From positions 156,733 through 220,732 of the forward strand of contig JAMXBD010002245.1 of NCBI GenBank assembly GCA_024138025.1: a DNA stretch of 64,000 nt, given 5' to 3'. This DNA comes from Combretum micranthum (taxonomy: Eukaryota > Streptophyta > Magnoliopsida > Myrtales > Combretaceae). Both the position numbers and the translations under genes were made by a program. Every line of letters starts with the position of its first letter. Position 1 is the first letter of the stretch. This document shows, in pieces, positions 25,413 to 36,478 of this stretch. The notes beneath the pieces are model-generated. The model saw only the letters and a list, made by a program, of their open reading frames with translations, made no database searches and was not told the origin of the DNA.

Positions 25413-26876
25413 CTATCTTTGGTGTTTTTAATGTTTATTTTAAAGACATGTTTAAGCATCTCACTTTCCTAAATAAATTAAGGTCATAATGCATAGCCAT
25501 TGTAGTGTAATTGAATTAGGTTTTAATAAGTATTGAATGCAATTACTTTGCTCACTTAAATTTTATTGTATTATTATTAAGTTGTTCGATTGATAGAATG
25601 AACAAAAGAATGGAACACAAATAAAAAATAAAAAGAACAAAACACCCATTGTCTATTTACAATTAAAATATTAATGGATTTTGATCCATTAAAGTTTTCA
25701 TATGGTATAAATTATATAATATATACATTATAATATATTTATACATATATGTTGTTAACATAAGTTAAATGGTTACGATAATATTATGATTACATACATA
25801 ATTGGTTTTCACGAACTTTTGGCATTTCTCAATCATACTTACTAACAAATGATATAACCAATCTATATACTTTTAATCCATGTTCTACGAATCAATGCAA
25901 GAAAAATGGAAGCCAATCAAAGGGAAACTCTCTTTATTATCTAATTCTATGTATTAGGTACACTGAGACACAAAATCATTGCAATAAATATAACAAATAT
26001 ATATGTGCAATATATACATATATATCACATATAACATATTTATATTATATATACATTAGCAGTGACATATTGTGCAAAATTAGATAAAAATGTTAACAAG
26101 TTAATCATATTCTATCAATCATTATTGTTTAGGCATATAACATAGAAATAAGAGAAAATTTGATCATAATGATAAACTTTTAAGAAAAATTTAGCATATA
26201 TAACATGGAGGTGCAACAGATAAACATAAAAGAAAATGATGTTAACAATATAAACTTTTAACCATAATATTTAGTAACTTTAAACTAAATAATTAGCATT
26301 AGGATGCTTCATGATGGAGTGTTGCTTCCCATAAATATGGTATTTCGCGAGATGCTGGTCAAATGGTAAATTGAATTAAAAAAATCAACAAACTTGCTTC
26401 CACCTACGCCGGCTACTGTGTTAAATACGGGCTATATTTGGTAGTGTAGGTATAGCCAACTGGCCATTTGATGAGACGTTGCTTGCAATAAACTATTAAG
26501 GCGTTGAAATTTAAGGAGAAAGATAATTTCTGTGCGTTTTGCTTTTCTAGACAGATGTAGTTATTTTTTTTAAATTTTTTAAATAATTTTTTTATTAAAA
26601 ATAGTATATAAATAAAAAAATGATAATTTTCATAAAAAAATTAAATAAATAAAATATAAATATAAATTAAATATATTTATATATTATCTGGATATAAATG
26701 CAAAAACGGATAAAAATCAGCACACGCTGTTCGAAAAGTTGACTCTTATTTTTGTTGGCACAGAAGACGCGTGTTGAGCAGCATTCAAATCCTATAGACG
26801 CAGGACATTTTGATTTCCGATCTCAAATCTTATTATCTTATACCCTTCAAATCCACGCATCCTCAATTGTTTGACG
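25413..26876. other. Intergenic and upstream region of the TNL
   Basis: AT-rich. The second copy of the 39-bp repeat lies at 26252-26290. A W-box-like TTGACT at about 26738, about 140 bp before the TNL start codon, fits WRKY control of resistance genes, but one such short site can occur by chance. Confidence 0.4.
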
Positions 26877-27372
26877 ATGAGCCGTTTTCCGAATCATTCA
26901 GATCAAGATCATGTTGGGACCGATTACGAAGTTTTCTTGAGTTTTAGAGGTGAAGACACTCGTCATGACTTTACTGATCATCTTTATAGAAGACTGGTTG
27001 ATGCTGGAATTCGTGTGTTCCGAGATAATGAGGAACTTCGTGTTGGTGAGACCATTGGTCCTGAACTTCTTAAAGCAATCAAGGCTTCCAAGATTGCGAT
27101 TTTAATTATTTCTCCTAGTTATGCTTCGAGTAAATGGTGCCTCCAGGAGCTTGTCCAGATTTTGGAGTGTAGAAGATGGGCCAAGCTGTGCTGCCCATCT
27201 TCTATCGAGTTAAACCATCCGATGTTCGAAACCAAACAGGTGGTTTTGGAAATTCGTTTGACTTGTGTAAGAAGAAGTATGAATTTGATGGAAAGGTTGT
27301 TCAAGAATGGAAAGAATCTCTCATGGAAGTTGGGTCTTTGAAAGGATGGGAGTCGAGTAAAACTGCAGATGG

Positions 27373-27979
27373 GTAAGTCTTGTCACATTTTAAAATAATG
27401 ATAATTCTTTTAGACACTCGATTATTGCTATGTGCACTATGTTTGCCACTTGTTGATGAAAGATAAGAAACTGATAATGAAAACTATTATAATCTCCAGT
27501 TTGTTCTCGGAAATATAGATAGAAAAACGAAGTAAATGAAAGAAAATACTGTTATTTGCATTGTTTAATTGGTATCATATAAAGAGAATGTGGAGAAGGA
27601 GGAAAAAAAAAATCATCTGGATTATGAAGGATATGTGTGGATATGTGATATGTATGTACTGGTAAGTAGTTTCTGAAACAATTACTATTTATTAAAGTAA
27701 AGGTTTCTTTAGGCATATTGCAGATACATCATAGACCCATTTATCTCTTAAAATATGATTTCAAGTGCTTCTTACTTGTTTTGAAAATGTGCATATGGTA
27801 CATAATGCCTCAAAATCATCACTATTTATTGCTTCTACGACGATTTCGGATTTTAACTATGGTTCGAAAGTTATTTGCAATCTTAAAAGTCAATAGATGG
27901 TGAAATCAATTTTTTGGGAGTTTAGGAGTCCATCGTATTGGGTGTATTTTAATTTCCTAAGCTGAGAACTGTTTCATAG
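27373..27979 (+). other. TNL intron 1 (TIR to NB-ARC)
   Basis: Begins GTAAGT and ends TTTCATAG. Joining the flanks keeps the expected residues ADG-HEGELV in frame, at the position where TNL genes usually have their first intron. The small open frame inside (27718-27903) has no resemblance to a gene. Confidence 0.8.
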
Positions 27980-30789
27980 GCATGAAGGAGAATTGGTGAA
28001 AATGGTTGTGAAGAAGGTATTTGATACCCTAAGGAAAGGACTTCTAGTTGTTCCAGATCACTTAGTTGGAGTCAAAGATCATGCTGAGGAGATCCTGAAT
28101 ATTGTTGCCAAGCCATCTAGCACTGTTCAAGTCATAGGAATTCATGGAATGGGCGGTATTGGTAAGACAACTCTCGCCAAGGTAATCTATAATCAGCTCT
28201 CCAATCACTTTGAAAGCCGTAGTTTCTTAGCAAAATTCGTGAGACATCGAAGCAAAAGGGCCTGGAGTATTTACAAAAGCAAGTTATTGTGGATATTCTA
28301 AAACATAAGTTTTCATGGGATATATCAAACACTGATGCAGGCATCAGTATCATCAAAGAGAGTTTTAGAGGGAAAAAGATTCTCATATTACTTGATGATG
28401 TGAATAGCACAAATCAACTTGATGCACTGGTGGAAAACATGATTGGTTTGGACCAGGGAGTGTAATTATCATTACTACTAGAAATAAGGATGTTCTTAAG
28501 GCATCACGGGTGACTTTTACGTATAAACTTGATAAAATGGATTTTAACCAATCTTTCCTATTGTTTAGAAAGCATGCTTTTCGACGTGATGACTCTTACT
28601 CAGGTGAATTTGGAACCCTTGCTAAGGATATTGTATCAACCACCGGAGGACTCCCTCTAGCAATTGAGATTATTGGCTCTTTTCTCTATGACAAGCATGT
28701 AGACTCATGGAAAGATGCACTGAAAAAATTAAAAAGGATACCTAATGATAGAGTGCAGGAGAAATTGAGAATAAGCTATGATGAACTTAAATATGAGGAG
28801 AAGCAAATATTTCTTGATATTGCATGTCTTTCGATTCAAGATGAGAAAGAGTTTGCAGTTTACATGTGGGATGATTGTGACTTTTATCCAAGAGAAGGTA
28901 TTGAAGTTCTTACTTCCTTGTCCTTGGTAAAAATTGGGGATGACAACAGGCTGATAGTGCATGATCAACTAAGAGATCTTGGAAGGGAAATCGTCCGACA
29001 GGAAAGTTACAATGATCTTGGCAATCGCATTAGACTATGGATTAAAGAGGAAGCCTTAGAAGTAAAACAACAAAAGCAGGTACACCTTCCTTTTATCATT
29101 TTTTCATGTGGCATCATCTAATCGTAGCTAGTCATGAAATGTTATCTTTGATTCTTTTATGTGGCAGGGGACTAAAAGTGTTCAAGCTCTGAATCTCATC
29201 TGTGAGAAAAGCTCTGAAGAAAATCACTTCACAAGTGAGCAGTTTCAGCACCAGACAAATTTGAGATTTCTTCAGATGGAATATGCTAATCTAGATGGAG
29301 ATTTTAAAAATCTTTTATAAATCTAAGATGGCTACGGTGGAAGGGATTCTCTTCGAATTTTATGGCAACAAATTTTTATCCCATGAAACTGGTAGTTCTT
29401 GATTTATCATATAGCAACATTTCAGAGCAATGGAAGAGATGGCATCAAGTCAAGGTAACATAGCATACCTCTTCTTGGATAATACTTATATGGATTGAAT
29501 CTTGTGGATTGAGACCTTGATGTATCAAAACTTTGCATAACTGATATAAGCAAAACACATGCAAGCGATAAATGGTTTGGATTTGTAAGAGCAGATCTAT
29601 AGAAGACTTCCTATCTTCTTTGGTTTCTTATATATTAAAACGAAACTTTTATTTATTTTTAACTTTTAAATGTTGTCTTTGTTTATAGATGGCAAACAAA
29701 CTCAAAGTTCTCAAACTTGAGGGATGCAATCAATTAACTGCAACTCCGAATTTGTCAGCATTTAAAGAGCTAAAGGCACTGATTATTGCAAGCTGCGAAA
29801 GTTTGAGAAAAGTTGACCCATCTATTTGTAACCTGAATAAGACACTAAGTGTCCTTCATATCAGAAACTGCAAAAAACTTGAGATGCTACCAGCAGAAAT
29901 GGGTGAAATTTAAGAATTAATTGAGTTTGTTGTAGATGGGACAAACATAAGGGAAATTCCAATTTCTGAAGGTTTTATGACAAAGGTCGAGACATTTTCT
30001 GCCAATTTCTGTTCAAAGCTCCAGCATGTTCCACTTTCCATTGGCTCACTTGTGAGCGTACAACGCTTATCCCTAAGGGAGTGTAACTTGTTGGAAAAAT
30101 TTCCTGATGAGATTAGTCATCTAACTAGCCTGAAAATACTTGATCTAGAGAAATGTTTGAGACTCAAGTCACGACCAGACCTCTGCAGTGGTTTGACAGA
30201 TCTTCGTTTCAGTGGTGATTCCATGGAAACACTTCCAGGTTTATCAAAGTATACCAACTTGAGGAGTATTCAATATTCTGACACCTTTCAGAGAGGGAAT
30301 AGGGTTTTGAATATTGGAATGCTGAACAAGGTGGTGGACTTGCGGATTCTTAACTCAAATGAAAAGGTAGAGCTTGGAAACTCTTACCAACAAAGTGATG
30401 ACTTACTTCCAAAGCTTCCCTCTAGTCTGGAGAGGCTTCATATCATCAAATGTCAAGCATTGAAAAGCCTGCCACGATTGTCAAATTTGAAATATTTGTC
30501 CCACATGCAGCTTGAGAGCTGCATTGAGCTTAGAGAGATCAATGGTCTTGAAGGAGCCGAATCACTAAGCTCACTGGAGATAATTGGTTGTAGAAAGTTG
30601 ACGAGACTTAACAGCATCAGCAATTCAGTGATCTATTGTACATTAGATTCCTGCGATGCATTAGAGAGCTTACCGAATCTTTCTTCAGCAAAAAATTTGA
30701 AAGAGCTAGTTATTCAAAGATGTGAGAATCTTGTGGACATCCAAGGGGTCAATAGCATAGAGTGCCTTGCAACATTGGAAATCTATTTT

Positions 30790-32093
30790 TGTTCTTCGCT
30801 TAAGAGAATTGGTGATTTATCTCAACTGACAATGTTGAGAAAGTTGGATTTGCAGAAATCTGAAAAGCTAAGTGAAATCACAGGTATAGATAAATTGACA
30901 TCCTTGGAAAAGTTGATAATTGTTGAATGTTCATCTCTTGAAAGAATTGGCAACTTATCCCATTTGAAGATGTTGGAAAAATTGGAGTTGCAGAATTCTG
31001 AGAAGCTAATCTTTGAAGGCATAGACAGATTAACATCATTGGAAAAGCTAATCATTGACGGGTGTGCATCACTTGAGAGAATTGGTGACCTATCCCGCTT
31101 GAAGATGTTAAGAAAGCTGGAGTTGCAGTACTGTAAAAAGCTAAATGATATTAAAGGTGTGGATAAACTAACATCTTTGGAAAGATTAATCATTGTTGGA
31201 TGTTCATCCATCAAAAGAATAGGTGACTTATCCCACTTGAAGAGGCTGGAACAGCTGGAGTTGCAAAACTTTGAGAAGCTGACCATTGAGGACATAGACA
31301 AACTATCATCATTGGAAATATTAATTATTGATGGGTGTTCATCCCTGGAGAGAATTGGAGATTTATCACGTTTGAAGGCGTTGAGAAAGTTGGAATTGCA
31401 AAACTTGGAGAAGTTAATTGATATCAAAGGAATAGATAAACTAACTTCCTTGGAAAAATTAATCATCACTGGATGTTTATCCCTTGAAAGGATTGGTGAC
31501 TTATCTCGCTTGAAGGTGCTGAGAAAATTGGAGCTGCAGAACTCTGAGAAGCTAAATGTTGAAGGAATAGATAAATTGACATCATGGAAAAATTAATCAT
31601 CGATGGGTCTTCATCTCTCGAAAGATTAGGTGATTTATCTCGCTTGAAGCTGATGAAAAGGTTGGAATTGCAGAACAATGTGAAACTAAGGTATGTTGAA
31701 GGCATAGGTAAGCTAACATCCTTGGAAAAATTAATCATCATTGGATGTTCATCCCTTGAAAGAATTAGCAGTTTATCCTAATTGAAGATGTTGAGAAAAT
31801 TGGAGTTGCAGAACTCAAAGAAGCTTAGTCTTGAAGGTATAGATAAACTAACATCATTGGAAAAATTAATCATTGATGGGTGTTCATCTGTTGAGAAAAT
31901 TGGTGATTTATTGTGCTTGAAGATGCTGAAAATGTTGGAATTGCAGAACTGTGACAAGCTAATAGTTGAAGGCATAGACAAGCTTACATCACTGGAAATA
32001 CTAATCATAGATGGTTGCGCATCCATTGAAAAAATTGGCAACTTATCCCGCTTAAAGTTGTTGAGACAATTGGAGTTGCAGAACTCTTTGTAG
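30790..32093 (+). repeat. Tandem array of ten two-LRR units inside the TNL
   Basis: The unit of 45-46 codons starts CSSLERIGDLSRLKMLRKLE and continues with LQNSEKL, GIDKLTSLEKLIIDG. Counted at the codon for the leading Cys (or its equivalent), units start at 30790, 30928, 31063, 31201, 31336, 31474, 31608, 31746, 31881 and 32016. The spacings are 138, 135, 138, 135, 138, 134, 138, 135 and 135 bp. The one 134 marks the frameshift in unit six. The alternation arises from one extra codon just before the G-I-D-K motif in every other unit. Copies of two-LRR blocks are known to vary in flax L alleles, but this regularity is unusual. Confidence 0.9.
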
Positions 32094-33956
32094 CATCGGA
32101 AACACAATAACATTTGGAAGAAATGAAGAATATTAGCTGGGATATTTGACTGGAGTCATTTTGCATGGCAAGAACTAAAAGAAGTAAGCAGTCCTTAAAA
32201 CATTCATATTACTTATATCTTAATCTCAGTTGTCTTTTTTATTCCTGCATAGTACTTTCCTTTTTGTGATGTCTCTCTTCTTATATTGAATACTAGTTTC
32301 TGCTTATTTTGATGAAGCTATTGATTAATAATTTATAGAATGGTCATATTATTTTGGCATTTTTTTGGTTCAGAATCTGCTTATATATATAACATCTGCT
32401 AAGGATCCTCTCTAGACATGCAAAATGCTGCTCAAGCACATCAGGGATAAAGATTACTTTTATTACAATGTCTTTAGGCGGTTTGTATGTTAAGATTGAT
32501 TACCGTGTGGTTTTTCAGTTTCAGATTACTCGGATCATGTGTTTTGTTCACTTTATCTCTTACATCTTGTTATAAACAGGCCAATTTGAGTAGATGCCTG
32601 ATATCTATTTATTGTTGCTTACTTATCCTCATCTTTGGCACACATTAATGCATATATTGGCACTTCTATTGTGGATAGTTATTATAAAATGATGAGTTGC
32701 ATTGTTTTTGATCAATTGTGCATAACTAGTTAAAATGGATACGGAGTGGCACTTGAATGAATAGTATGTTTGTATGATTTTTTCCAATTACATCCTAGGT
32801 GCTTTGTTTGCTTCGTTACTTTTAATTTAGATGAAAATTTAAGGGCATATTTATTATTCTACCAGTACTTTGTTTTATCCTTTAGAAAACAATATAGTAG
32901 CTTTTCAATTCATTCAGTTTGACCAAAATCATGCTTCTTAGGTCCCCCTATCAAGTTCATCTGATTCTGAGTATCTGAGTGTATTCTAGATTTGAATTTT
33001 GTCTCAACTCTCTTGTTCAATTTGATGAGAGATCTTATTATGTTGACACAGGTTTGCATTAGTTCAATTATGGTGTTGCATGTGGGAGAGCTCAAGCAGG
33101 CATGGCAGAGATAGCAATTTACAGATAATTCTAGAAGCAGATATATAGCAGATCTAGACAGAGAAGATGGAGAGTTAACCAAGCACTTGAGAAAAACTAG
33201 AAAGCAGCTCTCAAGAGCTTGTCCATTTTATCGTGAAGGACAGCCAATTTGCTAACAGAACAAAAGCGAACAAGAGTAGTTCAAGCAATTGAAGACTTGA
33301 ATTGAGAGCAGTTATCCTAATTTGAATACAAGACAGCAACTGAGCTTTAGATCCAAGTAGCCACATGTGTAATAGTTGAGCTGAAATTTGAGCAACAACA
33401 AGACACATTCACTAGCCATTAGAAGTTAGAATACACATGGGAAACTCCATGTGCAGACTTGAAGAGACAGCTTTGAGATAGAGAGAACAGGCCACACACT
33501 CACAGCAATGGCAACCAAATCGAGCACTGAAAGTTAACGGCGTGCAGCAGTTGCTATAAAGACCGGAGCTGATCTACAAGAATCAAGAAACAGCAGCTCC
33601 ATGTAGGACATCTAGGGAAGCCACTCTGAGCACTTTCGACATGAGCTTGAGAAAAGCCAGATCTGACCTGCAAATCTAAAGCAAGATTGATAGAGAACAT
33701 GACAGTAGCTGTAAATTTCAGGATTGAGACAGTTTCTTCAAAAAAGAATATCTCTCTCATTAGAGCTCTTATTGATGTTCTTTATGATGCTACAGATAGA
33801 TAAGACAGTGATATTCAACTTTTATGTTTTGATTTTTAAGAAATTCTTAATGCATCAAGGTTGAAATTGGGAGCAAAGCCGGATATCTGATATTTCTTCT
33901 GAAAGGGCTTTTAAGACTTTGTTTGGATTTCATATAAAAGGTACACAGTGACTTGT
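32094..33956. other. TNL 3' flank and repeat-like sequence
   Basis: No gene that I can support. 33050-33760 is less AT-rich, with many AGCAG, GAGCTG and CAAGAG words and no long frame. It resembles in style 48720-49450 and may be an LTR or non-coding transcript relic. The two stretches do not align clearly by eye. Confidence 0.4.
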
Positions 33957-35111
33957 GTGTTGTATGCTAAGATAGGCATCCTAAATGGACTAAAACTTAA
34001 ACTTAGTTTAATAATTGATGAGTGTTGTTTGTGCGTGTACCGTTAAATCTAGTCCGGGAGCAACAGCCTTGTTCCGAGGGGGCACAGTAGTTAGGCCCTT
34101 AGGCTACCTCCGTCATGATGCAATGACATTTGTAAATGGCTTGGTGGATAACCAATGAGGCAAACGGTATCGGTACAACGTTTGCTTAGGCTCAGAAGGA
34201 AGTAATATGATCTGGTTCATGTTTTATGAGTATGATTGAACTAGATAATGTTATGGATTGGGATGAGTAGAGTTGTGTAACGGTTGTAAACTATAGATAA
34301 AGTTATTTTCTTGTAACATTATGTGGAGGATATCGATATTCGGGCTGTCTATATTAACCCCCTAAGCAGCTGTTATTATTCAAGACCCCAGTTCTCATGA
34401 TTGTTTTAGAGTGTAAGTGCTCTAGTGTTGATTTGTTTAATATAATTTAAAGATAATAAATTGTTGTTGCTATATTGCGTTTAGTTAAGCTCGTGTATCA
34501 CTTGGTGTGTAATTGTGTTACTGTGTATTGGGCTTCGGCTCATTATTACTATTGTTGTCTTTTTCCAAGTATTATAGCAATGGTGATGATTTGATATTGA
34601 TGATGATGATGGTGTTGTTGTTATTGATGTTGATGGGGATAAGTTGCTAAAGATGATTAATGATGATGATGATGATGGATGATGGATGATGATGTTGACT
34701 CGGGTTATGGGCATTTCTAAAGATTATGGGAGGAGGTGTGAAATAAGTTAGGACCATGGTTATATTTTAGTTTGTTTTGTTTTGTTTTATAAAGAGTTGG
34801 ATTTATCTTTGAAATTGTATTTTCTTTAAAGGGGTCTTGTGGAGCCTATATCTCTATAATAGGTTTTTATAAAGCTTTGTTTTTGAAAAAGTTGATCTTC
34901 TCGTGTGAATAGAAGTTTGAAACATTTTTATTTAGTTTATTTTCTTGTTATAAATCTAGTTGTCTCTAGAATTTAATTAAATAGTTTCAGAAATTAAAAC
35001 TAGCTAGCAATGTTCAACGTAAAAAAAAATTTTTAAAGGAAGCCTGAGCGTATAATACATAAAGCATTATATGTGGTGGCAATTGCCTTTATTAAATTTT
35101 AGGGCGTTACA
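33957..35111 (-). mobile_element. Ty3/gypsy-like LTR, minus strand
   Basis: The plus strand ends in TTTTAGGGCGTTACA at 35111, the reverse complement of TGTAACGCCCTAAAA. This matches the start of the LTRs at 53999 and 61917 (TGTAACACCCTAAA). The left part aligns with 1-720 of the window. It includes a GAT-rich microsatellite at about 34580-34696. No matching target-site duplication was found, and no internal region is attached. Confidence 0.6.
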
Positions 35112-35308
35112 AAGTCAATCCATGCATTTGGCCTAGATTGGCATAACCCAAATTGACTTGGAGCATAACTCGATTAGCCTAGTTCGAGGAAAAAAAAAGA
35201 CTTACTAAAATTTTAAATATATATTCATACTATACTATAAATTTACAAAATATAATAATTATCTTATACTTTGTTTTTCAAGGTATATGTCTTATATGAA
35301 TATAACAG

Positions 35309-35900
35309 TGATGCAGAATAGGATGAAGAGAAAGAAAATCCTATGTCGGCAACCTATGCCGCCAGCCTTTAGTTCTATACTGCCGGTATTGGAGCGGCAT
35401 ACTTTACATGTCTTTTAGGTTTTTGAATTTGTAATTAATAATGCGGTCAATGCCTTTAGAATATCATTTAACATTTTTAAAAAATAATTTTTAGTATCAT
35501 TTAGTAGGATTTTTAATAGGATTTAATGTCTTTTAATAGGATGTCAGTTTCATAAGATTTAATGTCTTTTAATACGATATCAATTTTAGTTTTTCCTTTT
35601 AAATGCTATTTAATATTTTTTAATAGGTTTTAGTCCTTTTTCGGTTATGGCAACTTTCAAGCTTGCCTATATATATGTAAGCCTTATGGCATATGAGATA
35701 TAGATTGTTTTTTTTTAATGAAATTTCCTTGAGAGTGTTCTCTCTATTCCAAAACTCGTTATGTTTGTGTAAATTTCGACTTTTGATGCCAGATATCTAG
35801 GAATTCTCAGAATCAATAGATATTTGAAGATCACAAACCGGGTATTTATGCGGGAATCAACGTCTTGCGATAAGTTTCCTTTCGTACCTCCGCTGTGTCA
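35309..35900 (+). mobile_element. Solo LTR (Copia-type), copy 1
   Basis: 592 bp running from TGATGCAG to CTGTGTCA and flanked by a perfect 5-bp target-site duplication AACAG (35304-35308 and 35901-35905). It is closely related to the 537-bp LTR at 46557-47093. A TATATATATG motif and AATGAAA lie near 35673-35725. Inside, the phrase GATTTAATGTCTTTTAATA repeats. The direct flanking duplication means the internal region was lost by LTR-LTR recombination. Confidence 0.85.
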
Positions 35901-36382
35901 AACAGCTAATTGATTAATTTGATCCAAATATATATTTAATTTAGTGATATCATATATATTTGTCTTTAATAATTGAAATGTCCCTTATATCTTTACTTTT
36001 TATTGACATTAGTTTGATCCTTGATCTGCTAACATGTTCGAACCAAACCCCTAGCCTTGTTTTGATAACACTATTTTTAATTGATAAACTGTAATATGCT
36101 TGTACATATGAGACTACATGAATCTTGTCTCATTTGTCTTGTTAATTTGATTTAATTAGTTAAAGATATGGTTGAATAGAAAAATTCAATATTACTATAT
36201 GGATTAAAGATGACAAAAATGTTTCTTATATTTTACCCCACTGAAAGGGCTAAAGTATAAGCATGGTTTCATTCTAAAACACAAATGCAAAAGTAGATTC
36301 TTTTATAACTCAAAACAAAGGTAAAGATTAATACTAAAACTAAAATTTGAAGAAAAGATATATTCTCCACAGCTTTATTGGT

Positions 36383-36390
36383 CTATATAA
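36383..36390 (+). promoter_or_regulatory. TATA box of the DUF4220 gene
   Basis: CTATATAAAC lies about 95 bp upstream of the chosen ATG. A CA repeat (about 36422-36434) and an A/AAAG-rich leader lie between them. Spacing fits a short 5' UTR. Confidence 0.6.
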
Positions 36391-36478
36391 ACCTAAGGCA
36401 TTATTACATCTCTCCCACATAACACACACACACATAATATAAGTTTGAGTGAAAAAAAAAAGAAAGAAAGAAAGAGAT

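Larger units (their letters stand above)
26877..32093 (+). pseudogene. TIR-NBS-LRR (flax L6-type) resistance gene, broken
   Basis: Intracellular immune receptor of the TNL class. Exons inferred from frame and splice sites: 26877-27372 (TIR: YEVFLSFRGEDTR, ADG at the end), 27980-29079 (NB-ARC: GMGGIGKTT at ~28147, LILLDDV at ~28385, SVIIITTR at ~28462, GLPLA at ~28652, FLDIACL, and VHD at ~28957 where most family members have MHD), 29168-29454 and 29689-32093 (LRRs). Introns have GT-AG ends. The start is ATG 26877; the TTG before it is not needed. Lesions: one-base deletions near 27174, 28232, 28437, 29322 and 31584; AAA to TAA at 29911; TAA at 31779. Domain order and the GREIV motif after VHD match flax L6-like proteins. 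As read it cannot give a full receptor; truncated TIR products are possible. Confidence 0.88.

Noticed and set aside
30822..31469. 215-codon minus-strand open frame
   Set aside because: It lies opposite the LRR array and is itself a repeat of the same period; it arises from the codon pattern of the TNL on the other strand.
31466..32113. Two more minus-strand frames (91 and 111 codons)
   Set aside because: Same cause: antisense of the LRR repeats.
36449..36478. GTG start giving a lysine-rich N terminus for the DUF4220 protein
   Set aside because: Translates the A-rich leader; the ATG at 36479 gives a normal family N terminus.
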